A DNA stretch of 64,000 bases from Siphonodentalium dalli (lineage: Eukaryota; Mollusca; Scaphopoda; Gadilida; Siphonodentaliidae). Position 1 is the first letter of the stretch, and each line of letters begins with the position of its first letter. The notes under the pieces are model-generated. The model ran no database searches. It worked only from the letters and a program-made list of their open reading frames with translations, and had not been told where the DNA came from. Both the position numbers and the translations under genes were made by a program. This document shows, piece by piece, positions 1 through 12,310 of the stretch. The stretch is taken from positions 158,893,043 to 158,957,042 of the forward strand of contig CP136069.1 in NCBI GenBank assembly GCA_032622095.1, read 5' to 3'.

Positions 1-360
1 TGTGAAATGGGTACCTAATGTGATTATTTGATCATGAAATAAGCAGATAAAGTGACTCATACCCGTTATTTCGTTTTATGGCGTGGGCTACAGTGGAAAA
101 AATCTGTTAAAGAACGTTGTGAGTTGGCTTATTGTCATTTTCCACACATATATACCGGTATAATATGTTTAGAATCGCCTCATTATGTGTCGATAATGTG
201 AATAAAACGGACTCATTTTCAGCACATTATCGACTCAAAGTGAGGCGATTCTGAGCATATTATCTACCTAAAACAAGTTCTATTATAATAGACCTAAGCA
301 TAAAGGAATGTTTGAATTTCATGTTGAATGGCTTTATTGTTCAATAATAAAACGACTCAG
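1..360. repeat. hairpin-bearing dispersed repeat
   Basis: An imperfect inverted repeat lies at 161-200 and 223-261 (arms built on AGAATCGCCTCA and TGAGGCGATTCT). Related sequence recurs near 49.62-49.86 kb and 59.82-59.92 kb, including shared AT-rich text around TTATTTGATTATGGAATAAG. No coding potential seen. Confidence 0.55.
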
Positions 361-1150
361 GTAGGCTTAAAGTATATATTATAAATATAGTGTATCATAC
401 ATGTATTTATATAATAGTTTGTTAAGAAACTATTCATACAGGTCTAGTAACTTCACCATGTACTATAATGATATATCATATTGGGTTTTCAACATTTTTT
501 TCAAATACAAAACTGTGAATTAGGGGCTTAGAACCATGAATAGATCGTTAAATAACTACATGATAATAACAATACTGCCCGTTAGACAGCTATTAACCAT
601 ATTAAAACAATTTCTGATTTAAACCTAATCTGTATTAGACTGTAATCGAGCTAAGTAATCATATTTAATTTGAAGCCTTGAAGGTCAAAAAGACTCAAAA
701 CAACACTCAACAGTGAATGACAATTAGCACTAATATTGACTGGTTTTCAATATTCCATTTTCTAAAACAATTTTTATATTGCTGGCCATTTAACATTAGT
801 GGTTGATTATTATTTTCTTCATTCAATTCAATTATTTCTTTTAGATAAGATGAATGAATTAAAAAAAATTAAAACGTTTAAAACTTTTTTTTTTCTCAAT
901 GAATGACAGTTTTATCACAGCGATATAATAACATTTAAAATGCGAGAAATGTGACCGTTAAATATTAGAATACGGTTATAATAATTTCACCAGAACGAGT
1001 TGATTTAATTAAAGTAATCAAGAAACCCGACCTTTCTGTAATCTTTTGAAAGAACCGCGGGATGAGACGGAAGTCGACGTAATTTCGCGTGCGTCAAGTC
1101 GCAAGGCCAAGGACGTCGGCGACCCGCAGATTTGGTTTTCAGCATTTTGC
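361..1150. other. AT-rich, nothing recognised
   Basis: I see no gene, RNA or clear element in this stretch; it is AT-rich with short A/T runs. Confidence 0.4.
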
Positions 1151-1305
1151 GGTAAACATAAAGAGCGTTCTTTGCGATAACATGCTGTTTACGCGAAGGT
1201 CATGGTATATATGAACGAAACTGTATGCGTTTTAATGTTTTTCTGTTTACAGTGTTTGGAACAAATATGAATATTTTCGACAATTAAGGCCTCACGTGCC
1301 TTTAA
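1151..1305. mobile_element. relic of TTAA MITE (internally deleted)
   Basis: The right third of the about 500-bp TTAA MITE family seen in full at 6012, 10237, 23098, 24229, 43699, 53165 and 58710. It keeps the end GGCCTCACGTGCCTTTAA and the internal AAAGAGCGTTC block, but the left half is missing. Confidence 0.7.
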
Positions 1306-2540
1306 AAATCGGAAACATAACACGGGAATATATTTCTTAGTTATTATCAATCGCAACTTCTCGGATAAACGTTCTTACAGAAATAGTTCCTCGACGATAC
1401 ACAATGGCCATGCGGAGTGATCTTTCAAACTATGGGACAATCACAACAATTTCCGTATATTCCCGATATAAAGTATTCCGATAATTATATTTTTATTATT
1501 TCATTCGTCAACAATTCGACCAACTAAAGGCTGGTATCAGATAAGAAAAACACGCGCCAATTATTTTGATTGATATATACAGCTAGTGTCATTATACAAT
1601 ATACCAACAGACAGGATCAACTGCCAAAAATTTGAATTTCTGATCTGCAGTTGTCTGCCATTTTCTCAAAACAATACCAAGCGTTGCGCTTCATGTTGTC
1701 ACTCCCCGTCTCCAGCGTTAAATGGTTGACATTGATGCATAATGAATTGTGACACAGATGGCTCACTTTACCTATAAATTCAGCATTACTGATTGTCCAT
1801 TCTTTTGAAATGAGAAAGGCAATGGGGGTGCGCTAAATAAGCATCTGATCCTGGCAATGATTGGTCCAAAAGCATCCAAGATACTCGAATACGGCCATAT
1901 CCCCCCAGATTTTCCCTTTGTCCAAACACGACACTCGCTCTCCGAACTATTTTGCGACGAATCTAACATTTTCTTCCTGAAATCTTGCCAAAATGAAGCC
2001 ATTATTACTTGTAAATCATAAAATATAAAACTAACCACTTACCATGGAGACACGTGAATTTTTTAATTTCGGCGGTTTTTCCTATAGGAATCAATGAACT
2101 AACTGGTTTCTCATAGACGATAATGTTAACGTTTCGGCCAATTTCACAGAATTGAAGCATCAGAGCCACTCCAGTGATGTTTACCCAGTTAGACTGACGC
2201 CAGATCATCCTCAAAATGCAAGAAAAACCATAGGTGATGTGTTTACTTTTCGAAAAAATTCCTCAGGTGTAAGACGGTTATCCCGCAGCAAAATTTTACC
2301 TGGAAAAACAAAGAAATACCACAACTAGTTAAATAAATTTCGCACTCACAAATATACATTTCCCAATTAATTCACCAGTTTAAGTTATTTAGATATGATG
2401 TACAAAGCAAATAAACAAGATCTCATCATTAAATAATGGATCACATGTATCAGGTGAAGGTCATTCTTCAGTTATCCTTCACCTTTAGCATTCCACGGTA
2501 TATTCGATAGTTACTCTGGAACATATTAAGCTCCCTGATT
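1306..2540. other. no gene; possible half foldback copy at its start
   Basis: The segment about 1306-1470 resembles one arm of the foldback family at 24.7 and 57.1 kb (CGGGAATATATTTCTTAG). The rest has short chance reading frames only. Confidence 0.35.
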
Positions 2541-2544
2541 CCTA

Positions 2545-3165
2545 TAAGAGTCCCAACTGGAACCTCCAGGATGCATCGGTACTTGCGAGCCTGGCCAATA
2601 GCCCACACGAACGTCTGCCTTGCAGTTCTGTTCAGAGAAACCAACTGGCATCACCACAGGTTAAGAGGTACATAGACCCTGATAGTCTCCAGCAATTGTC
2701 AATATTTAATCACATTGGCTTTTGAGGAAATTGATTAATTAATTAATTTACTACTTTTAGCCGCCTAAAACTTAGTATTTACTACTTAAAATATTCAACG
2801 ATAATCGTTATAAGAAGTTATACGTCCCTTTGAACTCATTTTCACACCAACATCAGAAAATATGAGTTCGACAAAAATGTGTAACCTTTCAGCCTTTAAA
2901 TTACAAGATAAAAATGCATATAAATATCTCAAGAGTGAGTTCGCCATTCAGTTTTAAATTAAAAATTCAATGCCAAAAGACTGCCATACTCAATCAACAA
3001 TGTGACCCTCAACATTATTTGGCCACCTCTTACAACAAATTCTACCCTATCTGCATGATAAAATGACTTTCTTAGTTTTTCCACACTCACACTGCCAAAC
3101 AAACTACGGATATGTGGATGGCGCAATATATCTACAACTGCTACATAACCACCTAAAATAGATGC
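2545..3165. repeat. dispersed repeat, copy 1
   Basis: Long similarity to 5035-5830: shared blocks CTGATAGTCTCCAGCA, TTTAATCACATTGGCT and CAACTGCTACATAACCACC in the same order. Short pieces also occur at 7170-7370. Unclassified; no protein recognised. Confidence 0.6.
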
Positions 3166-3796
3166 ATGTTTAGTGTTTGTAGATAATAATTGTCTTTCAG
3201 TTGGATACTAGGATTATATTAAACTATTCGTCCTGATCACCGAACTTCAGACCATCTATTTACAATAAAAAAAACTTATAAATAAGCATTATCAATGTTT
3301 CAAGCGGCAACAAAAATAACAATTAACATGTTCACAGTTTATTCCACCAGATAAATTGATAATACAATGTTATCCTCTTTCAAATGATATATAATATGGC
3401 ATATATTTTACATATGTGATCTGGGGGTTCTAAAATTAAGTAGGCCTTTAAATTTTAAGTTTAGTAATAATAACAATAATTACCAAATTAATTCAATAGT
3501 AATGATAATAAACTGAATCGAAGTCATATAATGCCATTAATGTTGCTTTTCATTTATAAATTATTATACAAATATACTGCATTATTCTCAAATTTTCCTG
3601 AGGTGCTTCGCAAGTTTACTGCGATTTGTCATTTTACCTGAGATTCGTGCGTGTTATGTGGCGTCATTGACGACCAACACGTTTTGGAAATTCCACCATC
3701 TAAAAATACCGCGCTTCAAGCTCTATGAAATGACGCCACCAGCGATCGGACCGACATTTCGACCACAGACAGTTTCGCCCCACATCATTTCCAGGT
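3166..3796. other. no gene seen
   Basis: AT-rich sequence with no recognisable feature. Confidence 0.35.
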
Positions 3797-3940
3797 CAGG
3801 GATGGGTCCATTACATTGCAAAGTAATGCATTACCATTACTTGACATTTTGTGCATTACCATTACATGGAAAACTCAATGTAATGCTTTACCATTACTTT
3901 GAAAAGTAATGCATTCACATTACCATTACATTTGATGATG
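3797..3940. repeat. hAT-type end with TAATGCATTAC sub-repeats
   Basis: Starts CAGGGATGGGTCCATTAC and continues as about 140 bp of degenerate repeats of CATTACCATTAC/GTAATGCATT. hAT transposons usually begin with CAG, and the adjacent BED zinc finger on the minus strand fits a hAT element. The opposite end was not found, so this is one end only. Confidence 0.45.
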
Positions 3941-4054
3941 GACTTGTTGAGTAAATAAAACGATTTTGTTTATGAACTTTATTTGATATCAAAATAAAAC
4001 GAAGCACATAAAATGAATAACAATAACACAAGCACTTTCACACTATGTTTAGAG

Positions 4055-4672
4055 TCATTTAGATGTGGCTGTTACTTGGGATGTCTCTTGCTGATTAGAG
4101 GTGGACGGTGTAACAAGCAAGTCTCTATGCTTACGCTGAAAAAATACCACTAATTACCCTATTCATTTAATCAACTACAACAAAGGCATTATCACTTGTA
4201 TTGATTTATACTGCACTACTGGTTCAAATAGCAACAGCTGGTAATCAGGGATTAGAGGATAATTGATTTATTACTGCAAGAATACAATAGACTTAATCAG
4301 CTAATTACCCAGGGTCTACTCAGGGAAGATTATCTCAAGCAGATGTGACAAAATAATGTTAATATGACCTTGTTATTTTACATCTTTCATAAATCAGGAA
4401 AAATATATAGCAATGTGATGTCATATGTGTTACTTAAATTCTCTAAGTTTTTGAGACGGATGCAACATGTAGCTGAATATTTTATGTTTTCTTTAAAATA
4501 TGGATATTACATGAATATTAGTTATGTATATAAGACTTACCTTGAGATGCGTTGTGAAATTGGAAGTGACTCTTGAAGATGCTGATATAATTGTTGCACA
4601 ATGCTTACAATTAGCTTTTACTGGACCAGTGAAATCGGCCGGCAAATCGAAGTGTTGGCGAAAGAACGAGAT
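4055..4672 (-). pseudogene. BED-type zinc finger, two exons, hAT-like fragment
   Basis: Minus strand. An upstream exon (about 4541-4672) encodes ADFTGPVKANCKHCATI then VTSNFTTHLK, the C-x2-C and first His of a BED zinc finger. It ends exactly at CTCAAG followed by a consensus donor GTAAGT (4535-4540). The downstream exon, 4055-4135, follows a TTTTTCAG acceptor and continues in phase 0 with RKHRDLL, supplying the last His, then runs to a stop after 26 residues. The finger is thus split between its two His ligands by an intron of about 405 bp. BED fingers are DNA-binding modules of hAT transposases and domesticated relatives. The hAT-like end at 3797 and the lack of any catalytic domain suggest an internally deleted hAT. 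The N-terminus and true start are not visible. Confidence 0.6.
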
Positions 4673-5034
4673 GCTGGTGGAAGGCGTGGTGAAATTGTTA
4701 ATGATTGTGAAGACTTACCAGCAACCTGTATATCTTCACTGTGTTTCAACAGCTAATAAGAACAATGTAGCCATCAAAGTCATTCACACATCTCACTGTA
4801 CAAGTCTGCGTCATCAAAGACCCATCACAAAGGTAGTGATATGACCTCATTAGAGGACAGTCATACTGGTATATGATGCATGTATACATCACCAGATCGC
4901 AGTTTAATTTCCGTGTCACCAACCTGCATACCAAACTGTGGTGACCGAGTTTACAGGCATTGTTTTCTATTGGTAATAATCGTATTGGCGTGAATAATTG
5001 TGCATGCACGATTATTCGGTAGGGGAGAGGAGTA

Positions 5035-5275
5035 CAAGAGTCCCAGCTGGAACCTCCATGATGCATCGGTACAAGCAGAGCCTAGCTACATAGCCCCCAC
5101 GATTGTACCATTGAACGTCTGCGTTGCTGTTCTGTTCAGAGAAACTAGCTGGCATCACCACAGAGGGCATAAGGGCTAAGAAGTACATACATCCTGATAG
5201 TCTCCAGCAGTTGTCAATATTTAATCACATTGGCTATAGAGGAAATTGACTAATTAATAAATGTACTACTTTTAT
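5035..5275. repeat. dispersed repeat, copy 2 (leading part)
   Basis: Similar to 2545-2760: GAACCTCCATGATGCATCGG, GTTCTGTTCAGAGAAACTAG and CTGATAGTCTCCAGCAG are shared with small changes. Confidence 0.6.
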
Positions 5276-5830
5276 CTAAAGAGTGAGTTCGCCATGTCGC
5301 AAGACTACTATACTCGCATCAAACGAGTGCCCCCCCCCCCAACATTAAACGGATATATGCATGGCGCATTATATTGTCAACTGCTACATAACCACCTTCA
5401 TCCACTGTCAGCAATTGAAAAATTTCATCGCCATGTCGCAAGACAGCCATACTCACATCAAAAGAGTGGCCCTCTACATCAAATTATACCCTGTCTGCAT
5501 GTTCTTATTTTTTCCACACGCACACTGCCAAACAAACTACGGGTATGTGCATGGTGCAGTATGTCGTCAACTGCTACATAACCACCTCCATCCACTGTCA
5601 GCAATTGAAAATTCTCATCGCCGTGTCAAAAGACTACCATACTCACATCAAAAAAGTGGCCCTCTACATTAATTGGCCACCTCTTACCACAAATTCTACC
5701 CTGTCTGCATGTTCTTACTTTTTTCCACACTGCCAAACAAACTTCGGATATGTGCATGACGCATTATATCGTCAACTGCTACATAACCACCTTCATCCAC
5801 TGTCAGTAATTGAAAGGTCTCGTCGCAATA
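5276..5830. repeat. tandem expansion, 3 units of about 190-208 bp
   Basis: The block CAACTGCTACATAACCACC followed by CACTGTCAGCAATTG recurs at about 5379, 5569 and 5776, separated by repeats of the 'GCCATGTCGCAAGAC' and 'CCACACTGCCAAACAAAC' blocks. Copy 1 of the dispersed repeat (3115-3165) has only one unit. Overlapping open frames across the array come from the repeat unit; I do not call them genes. Confidence 0.65.
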
Positions 5831-6011
5831 TCTTTAATACAATTTTTTTGATAGGTCTGAAAAATAGAGAATACCAGTTTTTGTTTGAATACTGATAACA
5901 TACCTCGTGAGTGTCTGGAAAAAAATATTATTTTTAATTATTGAGGCATGAATGAGATATTTCAAGTATTCAAACAAAATGTAGGAATTCTTTTTATTAT
6001 ATAGCGCATTA

Positions 6012-6513
6012 TTAAAGGCACGTGAAGCCTTAATTGTCGAAAATATTCATATTTTTTCAAAACACCGTAAACAGAAAAACATTAAAACGCATACAGTTTC
6101 GTTCATATATACCATGACCATCGCGTAAACAGCATTTTATCATAAATACCTACTATATTTTACCTAAGCAAGAGCCTGATTGTGTTACAGAGGACAGCAC
6201 AATGCTACTGGCTAATCACACACAAATGGCATAAACGCTCTTTATTAGTTCCATATCAGGAATTCACCAACAATGAACGCTCTTTATGTTTACCATCATA
6301 ATATAAACAAACAACAGAAACGTAACTTTTTATTCTTTTGTTTACATAACAATGGTTAAACTTTTGAGAATAACATACTGTTTATGCGATATTTCTTATT
6401 TATATACGGACAAAGTCTGTCTACATTTTGATGTTCTTTATGTTTGTGGCGTTTTTTGACGGATGGAAATATTTTCACAGGATACCCACCGCCAAGGCCA
6501 ACCGTACCTTTAA
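6012..6513. mobile_element. TTAA MITE copy 1
   Basis: About 500 bp, bounded by TTAA on both sides. Ends are AAGGCACGTGAAGCC on the left and GGCCAACCGTACCTTT on the right, with a subterminal inverted pair (GCGTAAACAGCATTTTATC versus GATAACATACTGTTTATGC-like). TTAA target use is typical of piggyBac. Non-coding. Confidence 0.85.
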
Positions 6514-7438
6514 TGTTCAAATTATGAGGCATTTTCACAATTAAACAAAACACTGAAAGCAACACCTGGTTGACCAAAATTTCTTACCCCGATCAGCTGA
6601 TAGGTCGAAAACAGCATTCAAGGGCATATCAATGACACCAGGAAAGCTACTGTGAAATAACAAAAGCTACAACGAAATAACTAAACTGTATTTCACTGTA
6701 GCTTCGAAGAGATACATGTGACGATCTACGTTTCGGCATTTTTACGCTATTCTTTAAGCAAACATTAATTACATAATTATATTAATTAACAACCTGATAT
6801 TTCTTTAAAATGATAATACCTTGTAAACAATGATAAAGTAGCCAAGCAATTTATGTCACTGTTGAATAATCAGACAGGCTCTCACGGTTGCTCAGTTAGT
6901 TAGGCGCATAGGGCATTATATGCTGTTAACCGATGAACTTGAAGCCAGTTCGTTTCCCAGTAATAATATAATAAAACTTAACATCTGCCTCTAACTCAGT
7001 TGCAAAATCGTCGCATGTTTATAACATTGCACCCTAACATGTATGTCAAATTTTACGGTTCAGCCCAATTTTTGACAATTTCCTGAGGCGTACCCTATAA
7101 AGGAGTGTTCATACGAGTCCGTTGCATTGGTCAGTACTTTGTGCTGATGTGATCTGTAGTCTGCATTACAACAGAGCCTGATAGTCTCCAGAAATAACAG
7201 ATAATCACCTTGGCTATACACTCATGAAGTTAATGAATTAATATTAAAATATACTACTTGTAGTGGTACAACAGTATTCAGTAAAACCACAATCATTGGC
7301 CATTATAATTATATAGAGTCAACAGTAATCATGCATGCATGATAGTCTCCAGCAAATGCCAATATGTCACATTTAGTGTTCCCTCTCTTACAACAGTGAG
7401 CATTGTGGCCGGACGGAACAAAGTTGAACAAGTCTTAA
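6514..7438. other. no gene seen
   Basis: Only short pieces of the 2545/5035 repeat (CTGATAGTCTCCAG at about 7178 and 7340). Confidence 0.35.
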
Positions 7439-7818
7439 GGGTGCATTTACACTGATATAGAACTGTACACAGATCTGTATGAAGTCACGTGTCGCGCATT
7501 ACTGTGATCACAATATGATTACTAATAGTGAACGCGCGCTGATCAGTACTCTGGTAATTGACAATTCACTACGAGTCGTTTCAGTTTAGGCCAGACATAA
7601 AAATGGATCTAGAACCAGCAGACAACATCGATTTGGTATGTGCCGCATGTATTTAAAGTGTATCCTTATACCACTTGATAATGGTTCGAAGAAAGAATGA
7701 AAATCGCATAGGAATACACAATAAACAACAGTATACACAAATAGAGGCTAGAAAGCACACATATAGCTTTAGATGGAGATTCCACCAATATTTAGGATTT
7801 CAGGTGATCAACTATATA

Positions 7819-7853
<35 letters not shown>

Positions 7854-8536
7854 TCTCCTGTTTGACACCATCTGGGCGGTGGCCATTTTGGATCTGTATG
7901 GAATGGGTATCCACCCTACAACACCCTTTATTTGACCAAATGTAGTCAAATTTCCAACTGATGACAATTCCAATGAAAATGTTGACCAAATGTAGGACAA
8001 TATTGTTTTATTAAATTAACTAGCAGTTTTTGACTGACCATGGGGAGGGATCAGGACACAATCTTTCCAAGTGTCTGATATTCCCAACCTGATAAAAAGT
8101 AGGAGATTATGCAAATATTGGTCCGAAATCAATAACTCCCCCCCCCCCCAATAAAATGTTTGAAAATCAAACTACAAGATCATTTTCAACCTATTGTTGG
8201 TTTGGAAATTACAGCTAATGTCGTGTCAGGTATGAAATTTCCAACTGTTGAAAATTTTGACCAAAGTTTCCACGTCCCTGTCCGGATTCAATATTCGAAA
8301 TACACGGGTTGAAATGACAACGAAAACTAAAACACATTCGCCAAGCCCGAGTAACAATTAATCAAAACAGATTTGCCTGTCGCAGTGCTTCGGCGTTGAC
8401 CGTGACGTATAGCGGACACGATTTTTGCTCACACGAACTAATACCGTTTTCTTTCTGTGTGCATTTCTATATCAACCCGTTTACACTAGTCTGCGTGTAG
8501 ATCTGTGTGCAGTTCTATAGCAATGTAAATGCACCC
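7439..8536. mobile_element. Harbinger-like TIR element, internally deleted
   Basis: Terminal inverted repeats of about 42 bp: left GGGTGCATTTACACTGATAT, right the reverse complement of GGGTGCATTTACATTGCTAT, each continuing to CACAGATCT. Flanked by TAA at 7436-7438 and 8537-8539, a 3-bp duplication of the PIF/Harbinger kind. Inside, a short plus-strand ORF starts at 7603 (MDLEPADNIDL) and runs to a GT donor at 7636, perhaps the first exon of a lost gene. The rest is non-coding and contains a TA microsatellite. Confidence 0.65.
7819..7851. repeat. (TA)n microsatellite
   Basis: About 16 TA units inside the Harbinger-like element. Confidence 0.9.
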
Positions 8537-8756
8537 TAAGTCAGCTCTCTTAATTTAGATTGTTTGGCTTCGGCAATATGCTACGGCAACCCTTTACCGT
8601 GGCCCAGTTTGCTTCGGCATTGCTGATTGCCATAGCCAAGTATGAGGACTGCTTAAGTCAAGATCTAATCAGACATAAAATAGATCAATCTGTCTTCCTG
8701 CCACCGTGCTCACTGTTGATAGTGCACTCTAAATTTCTTGAATATTGTATTGAAAT

Positions 8757-9443
8757 TTTGTTGACATTGGCATGTAGGTACATTGACATGTAGATGGGAA
8801 CAAGTCATTTTGGGGTTTTTCGGTCAAAAAACATTGCCGCCGTTGGCCATCTTGGATTTCACATTGAATCCATTGCCATGTTATAGAGGGCATACCAATG
8901 GTTCAATGACGGTACCTTTTGTCTGATCATTGTGAAATTTTCACATAGGTTGTTATTGACATGTAAAGAGGTTGTTTTTAGGGGCTACAGAATACTCACT
9001 TTCAGTTGTTTCAAAAAGTTGAAGGAGGACCTCTTGAACATTCGGACAGCATTGTCCCAGAGAAGAGGGCATACCAATGGTTCAATGACGGTACCTTTTG
9101 TCTGATCATTGTGAAATTTATCACATAGGTTGGCATTGACATGTAAAGAGGTTCATTGGCCAAGTAAATTTTATGGGCTACAGAATACTCGCTTTCAGCT
9201 GTTTCAAAATGTTGAAGGAGGACCTCTTGAACATTCGGACAGCATTGTCCCAGAAATATTCCTGCCTTCTTGAAACAACTACCTTCTGGATTTTATCCCA
9301 TTTTAGGTACTGCATCCTCATTTCATTTATAATGACATCGACATCTGTGGTGGAGTTAGTAGGTCTGAAAATTTAGACATAGCAATACATGTTTTGTTTT
9401 TATTTCCTGCTAAATCTGGCAATATATTGCTATTTTAAAAAAT

Positions 9444-9480
<37 letters not shown>

Positions 9481-10170
9481 TGAGCTGCGTTAACTAGAGA
9501 AACTGACATATTTAGACTGTATATTATTGTTCATTGTGCCTAAGTTTGTCTTAAGTCTAAACATAATCTAAAACGATTGTGAAATTCCTCTGTAAATTGG
9601 AGTTAAATTAAAGATTTATGTAATTATGATGTTATCACTTGTTATTTCTTATTTTATAATTTATGTTCATATTCTGTTTGCATCTAAGTAATTGTGTAAG
9701 TGTGACTGTGGTATGTGAGTGGTGTGGTGTACATGTGCAACGTACATAATGTGACGACAGTATGCTTTAATAAATTATGTACATTTATGCACCCGTTTCG
9801 ACTATAATTACACCCCTAAGCTATCCCGACATTTGACGTAGGGAACCACTCGACCTCATGTACTAGTTCGGAGAAGGGAGGACGTACACTTTTGTAATTC
9901 TACATAAATGCACACGTGTTGATTTTATTTGTAAGTTCATGTTCTTCCGTTCATCGATCAAACACCATGCAGTTCTTTCGGCTCCTGTTTAATACCAAGA
10001 TCGATATGTGACCAATGGTAACTTTTATCGCAGTTTCGTCCTTGTGCTTATAGAAATTAAGTTAAAGGCTTTATATCCAATTGAAGCAGACGGCAACATT
10101 TCAATCTCACGCCGACTGTGACTGATCTGAATTTATGTATAAAACGTTACGACTAACTTATTTGAATAAA
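8757..10170. repeat. R2 repeat, copy A
   Basis: Long unclassified repeat shared with 14930-16145 and 28080-28740. Markers in order: ATTGACATGTAGATGGGAAC, GGCCATCTTGGATTTCACAT, GTCTGATCATTGTGAAATTT, a (TA)n tract (9446-9478), GAGCTGCGTTAACTAGAGAA and CCCCTAAGCTATCCCGACAT. Copy A carries an internal tandem duplication (8885-9063 and 9064-9252). No protein recognised. Confidence 0.75.
8885..9252. repeat. local tandem duplication within R2 copy A
   Basis: Two adjacent units of about 180-189 bp, each beginning AGAGGGCATACCAATGGTTC and ending CAGCATTGTCCCAGA; copies B and C have one unit. Confidence 0.8.
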
Positions 10171-10236
10171 CGTTCTTTATTAGTTCCATAATTGGACGTA
10201 GAATGAATAAACGCTCTTTAATTTTGACCGATTACT

Positions 10237-10737
10237 TAAAGGCACGTGAGGCCTTAGTTGTCGAAAATATTCATATTTGTTCCAATCACCGTAAACAGAA
10301 AAACATTAAAACGCATACAGTTTCGTTCATATCTACCATGACCATCGCGTAAACAGCATGTTATCATAAAGATTTACTATATTTTACCTAAGCAAGAGCC
10401 TGATTGTGTTACAGAAGACAACACAATGCTGCTGGCTAATCACACACAAATGGCAGAAACGCTCTTTATTCGTTCCATATCAGGAATTTACCCACAAAGA
10501 ACGCTCTTTATGTTTACCATCATAATATAAACAAACACCAGAAAAGTTACTTTTTATGCTTTTGTTTACATAACAATGGTCAAAAATATGACAATAAGAT
10601 ACTGTTTATGTGATATTTCTTATTTGTACACGGACAAAGTCTGTCTACATTTTGTTGTTCTTTCTGTTTGTGGCGGTTTTTGACGGGTGGAAATATTTTC
10701 ACAGGACACCCACCGCCAAGGCCAACCGTACCTTTAA
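10237..10737. mobile_element. TTAA MITE copy 2
   Basis: Bounded by TTAA on both sides, with ends AAGGCACGTGAGGCC and GGCCAACCGTACCTT. It lies at the R2/R1 junction, where copy B (16146-16172) keeps only a few dozen bases resembling the MITE interior. Confidence 0.85.
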
Positions 10738-10769
10738 TGATGGGAATGGATCCTGCCGATTCAGAGGGT

Positions 10770-12310
10770 TTTTTTTTAGCTGTTATCTGCTGAAGTGTTA
10801 TCACGTGGCTGAAAATAACGATCATACTGATTAGGATTTATTCTTACAATTGCGCTACAAATAAACTACAATATAACTTTTGTATACGCCCTTTTGAAGA
10901 AAAAAAAAGGTCAGACCGTCCGTTAACATTGTTGGTTTCCGGTCAATAACTTCATATTGGATTATTTGATCTAAACCAAAGTTGGTATGAAATGTGAAAA
11001 AATATAGAGCTCCCGAATCTACATATGAAGTTTGGTGATGAACGGATAAGGGACGTGCCAACGGACATTTTTGACGGACGGACTGGCGAATGCCAAGTGA
11101 CGGCAATAGCTCTGCTTGACTTCGTCAGGTTGTGCTAACAAAGGAATTGTACAGTATGTTGTTCGACATCTGACTGATCTGTACGCCCGAAATCACATTG
11201 CAAACTATGTTGATTGCATATGTATACGCACATCCTCAAATGTCAAGTATTCTGTTATAATCTTTAACATTGTGAACATAACAAAAGTAAAAAAAAAACA
11301 GCATGTCCGCTTCACAAAAAAAATCAAATCCAAAATTGGTAACAATGTCTTTATGGTCAATAAATATTTATAACTTGACACTTTCCAATTCCAACAAACT
11401 AGCAAGCAAAACACGTAATTTATCAATTAACTTCAAACTTGAACATTCTGTCTTCATTGGCTGTCTTCCTGTCAACCCCGTTGTCAATATACAAATGAGT
11501 AATTTACCAATGCCATAATCTCAAGTTGAGGTGCTAATAACGAAATACTGGAATTTATAATATCAAAATATTGGATTATGTACATATAGATTATAGGTAT
11601 GGTTATGTAGGCGTGTGCACAGCAATTAAAGAATACTTTCTAATGTTGTTGACTTAAAATGTTTGTATCCATGCATGTGTTGATTGTTCGCGAGCTACGG
11701 TTGCTAAAATCTAAGAACTATTCACAATAAAATGCTGATGGCAGCCTTGAACGTGTGAGGCCTGTTTTCCCAGCATTGTCCATTGTCCAAATATTCCCAC
11801 AGAGACCCCATTAATCTATTCCTGGTTCACTCAAGAACTGCACCTAAAATTTAAACCAAACTGCCATTTTATTAACGTACAATTGTAATTCTAAATACCG
11901 GTATAGATGTATTTCCGAGGAATAAAAACACTTGCATTTTATACAATTCATCTGTCAATGTCTATCCGTCTGCTTAGTTTCCAGATGATAACTTTATGTT
12001 ATTCAAGACATGACCATGTGAAAACAGAACAGAGTTGATCTGAGCTATGTCCTTTAATTTAAATAAATGTTTCTAATTTGAAAAATGTTAGTTGTTTGGT
12101 GTTATTTGAATTTGTGGAGAATTGTTGTGAACTCCGATTAGCTTAACTTGATGAATTCAAGCTATTGCCACGCCGTGTGGACCGGACGTATGTTGTCCCG
12201 GATCCTTTAGCATGGGCCAATACATCAATGAAATTTTTCAACTTTGTTGACATTGGCATGTAGGTACATTGACATGTTGATGGAAACAAGTCATTTTGGG
12301 GTTAATTACA
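10770..12310. repeat. R1 repeat, copy A
   Basis: Shares long blocks with 16175-16380 (ACAATTGCGCTACAAATAAA, TTGTTGGTTTCCGGTCAAT) and with 27120-28150 (TGGACCGGACGTATGTTGTC-like block, CCTAAAATTTAAACCAAACT). Its end at about 12190-12310 matches the start of R2, so R1 and R2 are probably parts of one longer repeat. Unclassified. Confidence 0.6.

Noticed and set aside
5261-5895. Overlapping 100-codon frames
   Set aside because: Produced by the tandem repeat unit in two frames; no domain.
7792-8000. Open frames with runs of Tyr-Ile
   Set aside because: They are translation of the (TA)n microsatellite.
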